DNA of 63,520 nt from an uncultured Prevotellaceae bacterium (GTDB taxonomy: Bacteria > Bacteroidota > Bacteroidia > Bacteroidales > Bacteroidaceae), in contig CACYYG010000016.1 of NCBI GenBank assembly GCA_902778535.1, positions 1 through 63,520 of the forward strand. Reading direction: 5' to 3'. The notes below the pieces were generated by a model. It was not told the origin of the DNA, did not search any database, and saw only the letters and a list, made by a program, of their open reading frames with translations. Shown here piece after piece: positions 28,489-37,749 of the stretch. Position numbers and translations under genes: made by a program. Every line of letters begins with the position of its first letter. The stretch's first letter is position 1.

Positions 28489-28749
28489 ACCATCTTTTTT
28501 AGCAAAAACATGCCGTTCTGGAGCAAAAATAGGGATGACCGTCAGAGGGCAAAACTCTGCCTTTCCGCTTCTATTTCACGAATTTCATTTGTAAAGAAAT
28601 CTGAAATACATTTTCTTTACATTTTTGATGGCGATATTCACGATTTCATCACATCTGAAAACACAAAACCCACGAACAAAAATATGTTACAAAAAAACAT
28701 AAAAAACAAAAAAGTCGTTTTTATTGGGATTATTGTTGCAAAATGACAA

Positions 28750-28776
28750 TTGTTCATCAAATTTTTCGTACCTTTG
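28750..28776 (+). promoter_or_regulatory. Promoter copy in front of the porQ fragment
   Basis: TTG (28750-28752), TACCTTTG (28769-28776); spacing 16. The sequence CGTACCTTTGCAGAG is shared with the intact porQ promoter at 36.04 kb. Confidence 0.5.
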
Positions 28777-28798
28777 CAGAGTTATTTAGATTGTGCCG

Positions 28799-29002
28799 AT
28801 GAAAAGAGTTGTGTTTGCAGTCGCAGTTTTTCTTTTTGCGCTCCGCATAGTGGCGCAGGATAGCCAGACTGCGTTCAACTTCCTGCGGTTGCCGGTGAGT
28901 GCCCACGTGGCGGCATTGGGCGGCGACAACATCAGCATCAGCTCCACCTCCCGACCCTTCCCACGGGGAGGGTCGGGGTGGGGCTTTGACCTCTGCTGTT
29001 AG
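28799..29002 (+). pseudogene. Truncated 5' copy of porQ
   Basis: The first 50 or so codons match the intact porQ at 36.08 kb: 96 bp (28847-28942 against 36124-36219) are identical, covering [10 protein letters not shown]. The promoter and leader are also shared, but the signal-peptide codons differ (VVFAVAVFLFA against [11 protein letters not shown]). After ISIS the homology stops and the frame runs into a GC-rich palindromic element and then a stop. It can make at most a 67-residue peptide with a signal sequence. It marks one edge of the four-gene lipoprotein block; the intact copy marks the other. Confidence 0.85.
28944..28981. repeat. GC-rich palindromic (REP-like) element
   Basis: CCCGACCCT (28950-28958) pairs with AGGGTCGGG (28969-28977), extended on both sides by CACC/GGTG-type bases and inside by TCCC/GGGA with one bulge. 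It is fused directly to the end of the porQ fragment homology. Confidence 0.65.
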
Positions 29003-30003
29003 TCGTCCTCCCAGTCAATCTTCATGAGTACGTGCTTATAAGGATTGCGCCAGGTGCAATCCCAACTGGTTATCTTGCCACTATTCAGATTGATGGCGTA
29101 CCAGAGGACGGACGCTGTCCAGTAGACGACATCTCTCTTGTCGATCCAGGAGTTCTGACCGGGGGTCAGTGCCGCTTCGCCTGCCTCTTCGAAGCAAGCC
29201 ACATAGAAATCCCAGTCTTTCCTGATTTGCTCTGAGATAAGCTTGGCGGTGGATTCAGCTGGGCAGTACTTGGATTTGAGAAGGGTTTCGGTTCTGTGAT
29301 AGACGGGATACATGTCTTCTTTCGACAGAGCGACATACATCGGCTTTACTCCGTTTCTCTTTTCACGTACACACACGAATCCTGTTTTGCCACTGTAGCT
29401 GCCACTCAGCAGACTGCCACCGACATAGATATCCATGTAGCGCACGTCGCCCAGACGGTATTTGCCTTTCTCGGAGTTGAACGGCCATGCGCTGTTGAGC
29501 AGGAATGTCACTTTTTTGAAGTGTTTCAGTCCGGGGAGGTTGGTGGTGAGTTCTGCCACGCGTCCGCTCTCAGAAGAGGGAGCAAAGCTGACTGTTCCTT
29601 GTGTCTTGCCGTCCTTGTCGGTCAGTGTATAGTTGTAGTTGAGTGCGACGGAGGCCGTGCGTGTGATGTCGGGTGCCAGGGCGTTCTCGAAAAACTCCAG
29701 CGCCTCTTCAATATTGTCGACACCCACGAAGAGGTGGGTAGTGTCGTTGTCGAGGGTGGTGAGGACAGCGCCTACGCTGCGATTGACGAAGGTGCCCAAT
29801 GTATCCTCTTCCACGAAGGAGCTTTGGAAGTAGCTGAGGTCGTCGAAGGTGTCGACTGATTGGCTTTCGGGTACTTCCTTGCCCTGATTACTGTTGTCGT
29901 CATCGTCATCGCTGCAGGCAACGAATCCTAACGAGATGGTGCTGACAAGGAGGAAAGCAGCTGCGGCTTTCAGGGTCTGCATGATGAATGTCTGTTTGTT
30001 CAT
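28999..30003 (-). CDS. Lipoprotein of unknown function
   Basis: A 334-residue predicted lipoprotein with signal peptide and lipobox FVAC (Cys30) followed by SDDDDDNSN, the acidic motif typical of surface-exported Bacteroidota lipoproteins. No domain recognised. The sequence alternates predicted beta strands (SVALNYNYTLTDKDGKTQGT) with a helix-rich C-terminal third (KLISEQIRKDWDFYVACFEE). A second Met (codon 8) is a possible start. It is the last gene of the lipoprotein block and overlaps the end of the porQ fragment by a few bases in convergent orientation. Confidence 0.7.
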   Translation of the reverse strand: MNKQTFIMQTLKAAAAFLLVSTISLGFVACSDDDDDNSNQGKEVPESQSVDTFDDLSYFQSSFVEEDTLGTFVNRSVGAVLTTLDNDTTHLFVGVDNIEEALEFFENALAPDITRTASVALNYNYTLTDKDGKTQGTVSFAPSSESGRVAELTTNLPGLKHFKKVTFLLNSAWPFNSEKGKYRLGDVRYMDIYVGGSLLSGSYSGKTGFVCVREKRNGVKPMYVALSKEDMYPVYHRTETLLKSKYCPAESTAKLISEQIRKDWDFYVACFEEAGEAALTPGQNSWIDKRDVVYWTASVLWYAINLNSGKITSWDCTWRNPYKHVLMKIDWEDD

Positions 30004-30108
30004 GTTGATTATAATTGTTGATGTGATAATGATAAATATATGCTATCCTACATGAATGACCATAAATGTCTCATAAATATTTATGAATGATTTGTGTTCA
30101 TCCGTGAA

Positions 30109-32409
30109 TCACTTACAGAGTTTGTCGAGCATACGCAGGGTCTTTTCCATCAGTTTGTGGCCGTCGGGGTTGACAACGGGTACTGAGGGGTCGTTGGACA
30201 GTGTGCCGGTGAACTGGTCGAGCTTGCATTTATCGGCAAACTGATGGAGGCTCTGGAGGTGTTTCTTGGTTGTTGCGTGGTCAACCAACTCGATGCGGGG
30301 AATGAAGCACTTGGAGTAGAGGAAGGTGCTGCCCTGCGACTCGAAAGCCACGTTGACGGTGACGATAAAGTCGGGTGAGGTGGGGTCGTTGAAGATGAAG
30401 GTGGAGTTGTCGGTAGTGTAGGGCAGCATCACCTGCGGCTCGACGACGATTTCCTTTCCGCATTCCTTGATGAGGCGGCCATGATAGTGCATGTTGTTGC
30501 CGTCATAGAAGGTGGTGACGGTGTTGTCCTTCGTTTCGTAGTCTTTGCTGTCGGTGCTGAGAATTTCATTGATAGGCAGTACCGCCAGCCTGGGTGAGGT
30601 GCTTTCGCTGAGTGTCACGAGCTTGCCGACATCCTTGCCCTGGGAGATGTCGATGGTAGGACGTTCTTTCAGCATGAGCATAGAACGGTAGGCGTCGGTG
30701 TGTCCCAACGTTCTGTTGGGGTAGACGCCGCAGGTGGTGGTGACATATACCTTCTCGATGTCGGGGAACAGGTCGCGGTTCAGGTTGACCTTGACGCTGC
30801 TGGGGTCGAAGAACCAGACGAGTCGCAGGTCGTAGCTGTCAAACTCGGTCTGAGAGTACTTTCCTTCACCACGTTTGACATAGCGGATGTGGTCTTCATT
30901 GCTCATGAGGACATCCTTGTCGATGTATACCACGGGGTCTTCAGCCAGTCCCCAGACACCTTTGCCTACATGTCCGTTGGCTCCATTGGCCGACTTAATG
31001 CCTTTGGGCGAGACGCCAAGAGGCTTGAAGCTGTTGGCGGTGTAGTTGGAGATGAAGCCTTGGAGTTCGAGCGTGGCATCGAGTGCCAGGTCGATCTTGC
31101 CGGGAATGGTGTCGTAGGTGATGGGGTCGATGTTGCTGGCAAGTGTTCCGAGCATAGCCGCTCCCATGTTGCATGCAAAGCCTCCCCAGTACATGGTGGG
31201 ATTGACATAGGCTCCAATGCCTTCGTTGCCACCGTTCTTGGTCATCAGTGCAGCATAGGTGTTTGAGCTGCTGATGCTGCTGCTGGCCATGCCGCTGAGC
31301 GAGCTGAGGGCGTTGCTGATGCCGTAGAGTGCGCTGGTGCCACCGTTCTGTATGATGCGCTCGTTCTGGAACGTACCGTCGAGATTACCTATCAGCGAGC
31401 CTTTGAGTGTGATCTGCTGAGTGTTTTTCGTCTCGGCAAAGAACTTGAACTTGGCCTCGTCGACATTCTCCTTCAGCCAGTCCTTGCCCTTTGGCACATA
31501 GCCCGACATGTCGAACTCGAATACATACCAGCCTTGATTGAGGCTCTTGCTGACCATGTATGGGCTAATCCAGGTGCAGAACGTCTGTGGCTGTCCTTCT
31601 ACGATTTTTGCATAGCGTGATAACGACACACCGGGAACATGACTGGTGGGGATGCCAAACTGGAACGTGTTGTATAATGGGTACATGTCGTTGCTGGTGT
31701 CTTCTCCGAAATAGGTGAGGAAGGTCATGTCGCTGCCCCAGCCGGTAGGATTGTCGATATAGGTGTAGACACGCATCTGGCCCGTCCACTTGTTGTAAAG
31801 GGCAAAGAAGCGCACACCTTCCATCGTGTCGTCGTTGAGGTAGGAGAAAGCCATTTCCCACCCCATGCCCGGTGTGTACTGCTTACGTATGGCATTGGGA
31901 ATGTTGGCACCGCCCGAGACGTCCCAAGGAGCAACCTGTGCGCTGTTGATGCCTTGTAGCGGGATGGTGGAATAGGTCCACCATTTGTGGATGAACTCGT
32001 CGTTGGTTCCGCTGTAGGCATCGCCGTTGCCCATCTCTGAGTGGACGACGGTGATGTTGGCGCAGTCGCCGTTCTCGGTCTTGACGGTGACGACGGCCTG
32101 ATTGCCGACCTCGTTTCCACTGCGGTCCGACTTGATAAGAATGGCCGGATGAGTGGCTTGCGACAACACGACGGGAGTGGCCGTGAGCCATGAAGCGCTG
32201 CTTTCCACGCTGCTGACGGCAGAGGAGATGCTGTCGAGAATCAGCTGATGGCTGTCGGTTGTGCCATAGACATAGGTCTGATACATGTATGTCCTCGGGG
32301 CGTGGCTGTCGTCAGATGAGTCATCGCTACTACATGAGGACAGCGTGAGCGTTCCTGCCACAGCTATCGCTGCAGCAAACAATAGTTTTCTAAAGATGTC
32401 TGTATGCAT
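30109..32409 (-). CDS. Large lipoprotein of unknown function
   Basis: A 766-residue lipoprotein with lipobox LSSC (Cys26), followed by SSDDSSDDS, an acidic surface-export-like linker. No family recognised. The N-terminal 110 residues look like an Ig/BACON-type module (VTVKTENGDCANITVVHSEM). The middle has a stretch of Ser-rich helix (SNALSSLSGMASSSISSSN) and many aromatic beta strands. It lies between the C13-peptidase lipoprotein and the 334-residue lipoprotein on the same strand with gaps of 39 and 105 bp, so it is probably co-expressed with them and could be a substrate or partner; that is inference. Confidence 0.65.
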   Translation of the reverse strand: MHTDIFRKLLFAAAIAVAGTLTLSSCSSDDSSDDSHAPRTYMYQTYVYGTTDSHQLILDSISSAVSSVESSASWLTATPVVLSQATHPAILIKSDRSGNEVGNQAVVTVKTENGDCANITVVHSEMGNGDAYSGTNDEFIHKWWTYSTIPLQGINSAQVAPWDVSGGANIPNAIRKQYTPGMGWEMAFSYLNDDTMEGVRFFALYNKWTGQMRVYTYIDNPTGWGSDMTFLTYFGEDTSNDMYPLYNTFQFGIPTSHVPGVSLSRYAKIVEGQPQTFCTWISPYMVSKSLNQGWYVFEFDMSGYVPKGKDWLKENVDEAKFKFFAETKNTQQITLKGSLIGNLDGTFQNERIIQNGGTSALYGISNALSSLSGMASSSISSSNTYAALMTKNGGNEGIGAYVNPTMYWGGFACNMGAAMLGTLASNIDPITYDTIPGKIDLALDATLELQGFISNYTANSFKPLGVSPKGIKSANGANGHVGKGVWGLAEDPVVYIDKDVLMSNEDHIRYVKRGEGKYSQTEFDSYDLRLVWFFDPSSVKVNLNRDLFPDIEKVYVTTTCGVYPNRTLGHTDAYRSMLMLKERPTIDISQGKDVGKLVTLSESTSPRLAVLPINEILSTDSKDYETKDNTVTTFYDGNNMHYHGRLIKECGKEIVVEPQVMLPYTTDNSTFIFNDPTSPDFIVTVNVAFESQGSTFLYSKCFIPRIELVDHATTKKHLQSLHQFADKCKLDQFTGTLSNDPSVPVVNPDGHKLMEKTLRMLDKLCK

Positions 32410-32448
32410 AAAAAATTAAACTTAGTTAATGATGTTGATTCTCTATTC

Positions 32449-34827
32449 CTATTTCTGATATACGATGAACTCCTCGGGATTGGTGGCGGCAAGGTTGCCG
32501 AAGTGTGCGGCATTCACAATCTTGGCATGAGAGCCAAGGGTGTTGCGTGCGCAGTAGAGGAAGAGTTCGCGGTAGGTGGTTTGGGGATCGAGCATGAGCT
32601 TTTCGACAAAGTTCTGTGAAAAGCGGTCACTGAGCCACACGTCCGATTCATTGCTCCAGTTGTCGGCCAACGACTGCTCCGTGGCCGATGCACCGCAGAT
32701 GGCAAGGGCACCCGTAATGCCTTCTAATGAGCGGGCGACGACCTCACCGTAGCACGGCTCAGCCACCATCAACAACTTGCGGCACTGGCCATTAAGCATC
32801 TGCTGGGCGGTATTTCTCATCATGGTGGAGGTGAAGCCTCCTGAACGGGAGTGACACCATGCAAACTCGTCGGCTCCGCCATGTGGGACGCTATGCCCGT
32901 GACCACTCCAATAGAAAAACACATTCTGACCGGCATCGCGTGGCAATACTGTTGGCAGATGGTCGCTGGCGTTGCCCAAGAGAATATCTGCGATGTCGGC
33001 AGCATTGAGGTCGAGGTTGTTGTAGTCGACCTCAGCGGGAGGTAGGCCGTCGGTTCCGCCCAGCAGGTCGTAGCCGCTTGTGCTGGCACGGATAATGCCC
33101 GGCTCGCTGTTCAGAGGGTCTAAGGCCACGGACTTGTCGATGATGAGGATGATATGGTCATCGGGGAAACCGTTCTTGCGCAACAACTGATAGACACTGA
33201 GCGCATCGCCCTGATGACGGTAATTGATAAAGTCCTGACTGCCCTGCACCAGCACGGCATACTGGTCGGTCAGGTCACAATAGGTGATGGCAGGCGAGTT
33301 GGCTGTCTGCCGGTCGTAGTCGGCAGCGGCGACCTGGCTGTCATACATATACTTCCAGGCTGCTGTGGCTTCTGCAGTACGTCGGCCTCCAGCTCCATAG
33401 TAGGAACGGTGTATGATCTGTCCGTCCATAATCTGCCAATATACGTATGTGGTCTGGGTAGAAGCGGTGAAGGACTCGAAGTCGAATCCGATGTCGCCCG
33501 ATGCCCCGATGAAGTGATCCATCCGCCCATTCTCTAAATCGTTCAGATAAATCTGCATAGCCGTCGTATTCCAGACAGAACCGGTGATGTTAGAATCGTC
33601 GACAATGCCGGTGAGGGTGATGATGGCCTCATTCAGTGTGGGCTTCGTTGCGGTAGAAGGTATGTGCTCGATATAGAAAGCCGAGAAGGCTGCCAGCATA
33701 AGGGCATCATAGAACTTGCACTCGGCGAATGTGGGCAGCACCCCGAAGCGCTGTCTGTAGCTCAGCTCAAAGCCCGTAGTGGGGTCGGCGTAAGGCGAGA
33801 ATCCCTGATAGCCCTGCAACATCTTCACTCCCTTTTCACCAAGCGATTCCAGCTGCTCTTCACTCAGCCCTTCATAGGCGACGTAGGTGCGGAAGAGGCT
33901 TTCGAACAGTTGCCAACAGTTGTCAAGCACCTCGGGATCAGTGTCTTGGATGTTTGCAAACATATGACTATAGAGGCTAACTATCAAGTCGCGGCGCAGA
34001 TGAGCCAGGTCATAGAGTTGCTGCATCGACTTCACAACGCTGAAAACGGCAAAATGGGGAGGTGCGACAGGGTCGGCTTCAGAAGGCTTGAACAGCGACA
34101 ACATCTTTTCCTTGACCTCATTGATATCCGTATACAGCTCATTGTTCATCAATTTGATGCCGTAGTTGTTGGCGAAGAAAGGTGCCCAGTAATTGAAAGT
34201 CTGGCCGTAGCTGTCGTCGGGTGCAAAAAGCACAGCCTCAGGACGATTATCAGGATAATTCTGGCAGATGACGGCATAAGTGCTCATCAACGTTTCGGTG
34301 AGCGACACGTCGGTTTCGGTGAGCGACCAAAGGAAAGGCTGTTCGTTGATGTATCCTTTGGCATTCTTCACGGCATATCGGCGAACAATTTCCTCGCTGG
34401 TGATAGTGGGAGCTATCAGGGGCTTGTTTTTCTTCTGGCAGGCAGGAGCGAAAGCTGCAACAGCATCGCTGGCAAACGGGCCGACAACGGCAATGATGTC
34501 GCTGCGGTCAGCCAGCGACTGGCTCAGCGCTGTCAGGTCCTCGCTGTCTTCGTCATACCACTCTAACTCAAGGTCAATGGCCAGCGTGTCGACTTTTTGT
34601 GCCTCGCGGAAGTTCTGCAGAAACCATGCGGCAGTACGTTCCAAACGCTTCTTCACAGCACTGTCGCTTTGCGGAGCAACAATAGCAACGGTCTTTTTCA
34701 CCCAGTGCCGGTTGGTCTGCTGAACAACGACATCGTCTTCCTGCTTGCAACCCACCAGCAAGGTCAGCAGGAACAGTAGGGCGGCAGCATACCTCTTACC
34801 TCTTAGTTCTGTCTTCTTACCTACCAT
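32449..34827 (-). CDS. Lipoprotein fusing a type I periplasmic-binding domain to a legumain/GPI8-like C13 peptidase
   Basis: 792 residues, lipobox LVGC (Cys27). Residues of about 44-470 follow the LIVBP/receptor-ligand fold (TVAIVAPQSDSAV, IIAVVGPFASDAVAAFAPAC, KPLIAPTITSEEI, AVLFAPDDSYGQTF). Residues of about 521-780 match peptidase family C13: DQYAVLVQGSQDFINYRHQG, DALSVYQLLRKNGFPDDHII, then FFYWSGHG with catalytic His643 and LLMVAEPCYGEV with catalytic Cys692, followed by ALAICGASATEQS. The NYRH block and both catalytic residues are where legumain and GPI8 have them. It overlaps the BMP-type lipoprotein gene by 11 bp. Inferred role: a ligand-controlled protease or transpeptidase at the envelope. 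Confidence 0.82.
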   Translation of the reverse strand: MVGKKTELRGKRYAAALLFLLTLLVGCKQEDDVVVQQTNRHWVKKTVAIVAPQSDSAVKKRLERTAAWFLQNFREAQKVDTLAIDLELEWYDEDSEDLTALSQSLADRSDIIAVVGPFASDAVAAFAPACQKKNKPLIAPTITSEEIVRRYAVKNAKGYINEQPFLWSLTETDVSLTETLMSTYAVICQNYPDNRPEAVLFAPDDSYGQTFNYWAPFFANNYGIKLMNNELYTDINEVKEKMLSLFKPSEADPVAPPHFAVFSVVKSMQQLYDLAHLRRDLIVSLYSHMFANIQDTDPEVLDNCWQLFESLFRTYVAYEGLSEEQLESLGEKGVKMLQGYQGFSPYADPTTGFELSYRQRFGVLPTFAECKFYDALMLAAFSAFYIEHIPSTATKPTLNEAIITLTGIVDDSNITGSVWNTTAMQIYLNDLENGRMDHFIGASGDIGFDFESFTASTQTTYVYWQIMDGQIIHRSYYGAGGRRTAEATAAWKYMYDSQVAAADYDRQTANSPAITYCDLTDQYAVLVQGSQDFINYRHQGDALSVYQLLRKNGFPDDHIILIIDKSVALDPLNSEPGIIRASTSGYDLLGGTDGLPPAEVDYNNLDLNAADIADILLGNASDHLPTVLPRDAGQNVFFYWSGHGHSVPHGGADEFAWCHSRSGGFTSTMMRNTAQQMLNGQCRKLLMVAEPCYGEVVARSLEGITGALAICGASATEQSLADNWSNESDVWLSDRFSQNFVEKLMLDPQTTYRELFLYCARNTLGSHAKIVNAAHFGNLAATNPEEFIVYQK

Positions 34828-35959
34828 ATTCTGCCTCCTTTCTTATCGCCTCTTCATGGATACTGGTGCGCAACGAGTTGGTCAGGTCGCCTTTATATAG
34901 AAATGGATACAAATTGTTGGTAATGTCGTGGATGACGACATCGGTGTAACCATCATCCAAGCCAAAGGTCATGTGTTTGGGCAGACTCTTGTTCAGAAAC
35001 CATTGACTGATGCAGCTGGCAACAGCCAAGTCCACGTGTTTAATAGCCGAATAAGGACAGAAAACAGAGGTGGTGGCAGCATCGACACCCATGTAAAAGA
35101 AATTGTTCAAGGTCTCTGCCAAACGCTGGAACACAATAGAGGAACCGCCGCATATAGGAACCAGCAACGGAAGGTCCTGCGTCCACTGATATGATGTCAG
35201 AATCCGCAGGGCAGTGGAATCGGCCACTATGAATCCGCCGTCAATCCGGTTGGAGATGTAGGCTGTCTGCAGTGACAGCGTGTGGTCTGTAGGGAACAGT
35301 CCACTGTTGAAGCCTGCAGTAAAGCCCTCTATGCACTCTTCGATGGCCTTATATTGGGGATTGGCTCCCACAAGCAGCGCTTCGTCGGCAAAATGGGGAG
35401 CTAAGGCGCCGGCCTCAAACATGGCTCCATAGTAATGAATATAAAGCGTCGAGCCCTTACCCTCTAACGGCGTATCGGTTTCAAGGTAAAGCAGGTCGAT
35501 ATAGGGATTGCTTTCCAGACGGTGGTTGTTCTGGCGAAGATACTCATCATAAGCATTGCCCACAACGATTAAAAGGCGGCGGATGGTATCGGGCGGAGTG
35601 CTCATCTGAAGGAGAAATGACTCTAAATACATCAAGCCCTCGGTAGTGGAGGAAGGTGCTCCTTGCAGCGTGCGCAAGCCATATTGGCGGGCTGCCGTCT
35701 CCACACCCTCATAGACAAGGTCGTTGTAGGAGTGGTCACCCATGGAATTCGGGTCATAAACGACGATGACAAGCGGCGAAGTATTGGGCACATCATCGGG
35801 GTCCTGAACATAGACGGTGTCGCCATCCTTGCTGCACGAGGACATCAGGCCAACACAGAGGGTAATCATAAAGGTATATAACAGGAATCGCAACCTATAG
35901 CATCTGTCTGTCCATACGCTATAGACTGCCAATTCGGAAGCAATACTCTTCGACTCCAT
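34817..35959 (-). CDS. BMP/PnrA-type substrate-binding lipoprotein
   Basis: A 380-residue lipoprotein with lipobox MSSC (Cys42) behind a rather long signal region; a start at an internal ATG (MITLCVG) is less likely because it would leave too short a signal. The mature part fits the basic-membrane-protein (PnrA) class of type I periplasmic binding proteins: SPLVIVVYDPNSMGDHSYND (a variant of the FNDxSFN opening), LVYEGVETAARQYGL, RRLLIVVGNAYDEYL and GGFIVADSTALRILTSYQ. There is no ABC transporter gene nearby, so it may be a sensor rather than an importer. First gene of the lipoprotein block, stop overlapping the C13 gene. Confidence 0.7.
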   Translation of the reverse strand: MESKSIASELAVYSVWTDRCYRLRFLLYTFMITLCVGLMSSCSKDGDTVYVQDPDDVPNTSPLVIVVYDPNSMGDHSYNDLVYEGVETAARQYGLRTLQGAPSSTTEGLMYLESFLLQMSTPPDTIRRLLIVVGNAYDEYLRQNNHRLESNPYIDLLYLETDTPLEGKGSTLYIHYYGAMFEAGALAPHFADEALLVGANPQYKAIEECIEGFTAGFNSGLFPTDHTLSLQTAYISNRIDGGFIVADSTALRILTSYQWTQDLPLLVPICGGSSIVFQRLAETLNNFFYMGVDAATTSVFCPYSAIKHVDLAVASCISQWFLNKSLPKHMTFGLDDGYTDVVIHDITNNLYPFLYKGDLTNSLRTSIHEEAIRKEAEYGR

Positions 35960-36044
35960 ACGGAAAATACTCTATGTTCATGATTTTCGTTGCAAAAATA
36001 CACATTTTATTTTATTTTCTGCACTCGCTTCATCAAAATTTTCG

Positions 36045-36052
36045 TACCTTTG
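36045..36052 (+). promoter_or_regulatory. -7 element of porQ
   Basis: TACCTTTG, 24 bp before the porQ ATG. The -33 region is poor. Sequence shared with the copy at 28.77 kb. Confidence 0.55.
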
Positions 36053-36075
36053 CAGAGATTTTTTAGATTGTGCCG

Positions 36076-37020
36076 ATGAAAAGACTTGGATGGACAGTCA
36101 TGTTATTGGTTCTTGCGCTCCGAATAGTGGCGCAGGATAGCCAGACTGCGTTCAACTTCCTGCGGTTGCCGGTGAGTGCCCACGTGGCGGCATTGGGCGG
36201 CGACAACATCAGCATCAGCGATGCCGACCCTACGCTGGTCTTTCACAATCCCTCGCTGATCAATCATGGTGCCGACGGCCAGCTGTCGTTGGGCATGATG
36301 ACCTACATGCAGGGCTCGCTGACGGCCAGCGCCAGCTATCAGCGCTTCTGGGGCGAGCATGGCACGTGGGGCTTGCAGGGACGTTTCATCAACTATGGCG
36401 AGATGAAGGAGATGACAAGTCTGGGTGAGCAGACGGGCACGTTCTCGGCACGCGACATTGCCATCGGCGGCACAGTGGCCTACGACTTGGGCCGCCGCAT
36501 CACGGGCGGCATTACCCTGCGCATGGGTGCCAGCTATATCGGACATTACAGTTCTTTGGCCGCCTGCGCTGATTTGGGCCTGAACTATTACGATAAGGAC
36601 AGGGAGTGGAGCCTCTCAGCCGTCGTGCGCAACCTGGGCGGACAGCTTACTGCCTACGAAGACGACTTCGACCGGATGCCCATCGACGTTCAGCTGGGCG
36701 TATCGAAGCGCCTTGTAGGTTCGCCGCTGCGTTTCTCTGCTACTTTGGTGCGCCTCAACGACTGGCACTACGGCATTGGCAAGCATATTGTGGTTGGAGC
36801 CGATTTGCTGCTTTCCGACCAGTTCTACGTAGCAGCAGGATATAACGCCCTGCGTGCCAGCGAGATGAAGATTGCCAACGCCGATGGCAAGAGCAGTCAC
36901 GGTGCAGCTCTCAGCTTTGGTGCAGGTATGAAGCTGGAGCGCCTGCAGCTGCACGTGGCGTACGCTAAGCTGCACGTCAGTTCCCCGTCGCTGATAATTA
37001 ACTTTAGCTATACATTATGA
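36076..37020 (+). CDS. porQ: Type IX secretion system protein PorQ
   Basis: About 314 residues; an outer-membrane beta-barrel of the PorV/FadL type that in the T9SS works with PorZ/PorU in processing and attaching cargo. The signal peptide ends near VAQD. Family blocks are seen: [31 protein letters not shown] and a run of amphipathic strands ending in [10 protein letters not shown] use the ATG at 36076; a GTG two codons upstream is possible. Its stop overlaps the cmk start (ATGA), the porQ-cmk order known from other Bacteroidota. Its first 50 codons are duplicated at 28.8 kb. Confidence 0.85.
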   Translation: MKRLGWTVMLLVLALRIVAQDSQTAFNFLRLPVSAHVAALGGDNISISDADPTLVFHNPSLINHGADGQLSLGMMTYMQGSLTASASYQRFWGEHGTWGLQGRFINYGEMKEMTSLGEQTGTFSARDIAIGGTVAYDLGRRITGGITLRMGASYIGHYSSLAACADLGLNYYDKDREWSLSAVVRNLGGQLTAYEDDFDRMPIDVQLGVSKRLVGSPLRFSATLVRLNDWHYGIGKHIVVGADLLLSDQFYVAAGYNALRASEMKIANADGKSSHGAALSFGAGMKLERLQLHVAYAKLHVSSPSLIINFSYTL

Positions 37021-37706
37021 AAAAGATTACCATCGCCATCGACGGCCATTCCTCATGTGGCAAGAGTACGATGGCCAAGGAGCTGGCCCGTCGCCTGGGC
37101 TACATTTATGTCGACACTGGCGCCATGTACCGCAGCGTTACTCTCTACGCCCTGCGCCACGGTCTTATTGCCGACGACGGTGCTGTCGATGCCGGCGCCC
37201 TTGAGCGTGAAATGCCCAATATTCATGTTACTTTCACGCTGAATGAAGAGACGGGCAAGCCAGAGGCCTGCCTCAACGGCGAGAATGTAGAGAAGGAAAT
37301 ACGCTCGCTTGAGGTGAGCAGCCACGTCAGTCCCGTGGCAGCCCTGCCTTTTGTGCGCACGGCTATGGTGGCCCAGCAGCAACTGATGGGGCAGGGTGGG
37401 GGCGTCGTGATGGACGGTCGCGACATCGGCACTGTGGTCTTCCCCGATGCTGAGCTGAAGGTGTTTGTCACCGCTTCGGCCGAGGTGCGGGCCCAGCGTC
37501 GCTACGACGAGCTGAAGGAGAAGGGTATGCCTGCCGATTTTGCCGACATCCTGAAGAACGTGCAGGAGCGCGACTATATTGACTCCCACCGCGAGGTGTC
37601 GCCGCTTCGTCAGGCCGACGACGCCATTCTGCTCGACAACAGCCACATGACCATACCCGAACAGAACGAGTGGCTGATGCAGCGCGTAAGGGAGCGTCTT
37701 GCGTAG
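37017..37706 (+). CDS. cmk: (d)CMP kinase
   Basis: 229 residues. It transfers phosphate from ATP to CMP or dCMP in pyrimidine nucleotide recycling, in the cytoplasm. The P-loop GHSSCGKST is at residues 9-17, then [40 protein letters not shown] and the lid region [35 protein letters not shown] is the C-terminal substrate block. Length is normal for the family. Overlaps porQ by 4 bp. Confidence 0.97.
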   Translation: MKKITIAIDGHSSCGKSTMAKELARRLGYIYVDTGAMYRSVTLYALRHGLIADDGAVDAGALEREMPNIHVTFTLNEETGKPEACLNGENVEKEIRSLEVSSHVSPVAALPFVRTAMVAQQQLMGQGGGVVMDGRDIGTVVFPDAELKVFVTASAEVRAQRRYDELKEKGMPADFADILKNVQERDYIDSHREVSPLRQADDAILLDNSHMTIPEQNEWLMQRVRERLA

Positions 37707-37749
37707 GTTTGCACCACAGCAATATATCACGGTTTCCCTAACAGCATTT

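Noticed and set aside
28417-28746. 109-codon frame after the amylase gene
   Set aside because: Starts at TTG, crosses the perfect inverted repeat and is Lys/Asn/Phe-rich low complexity.
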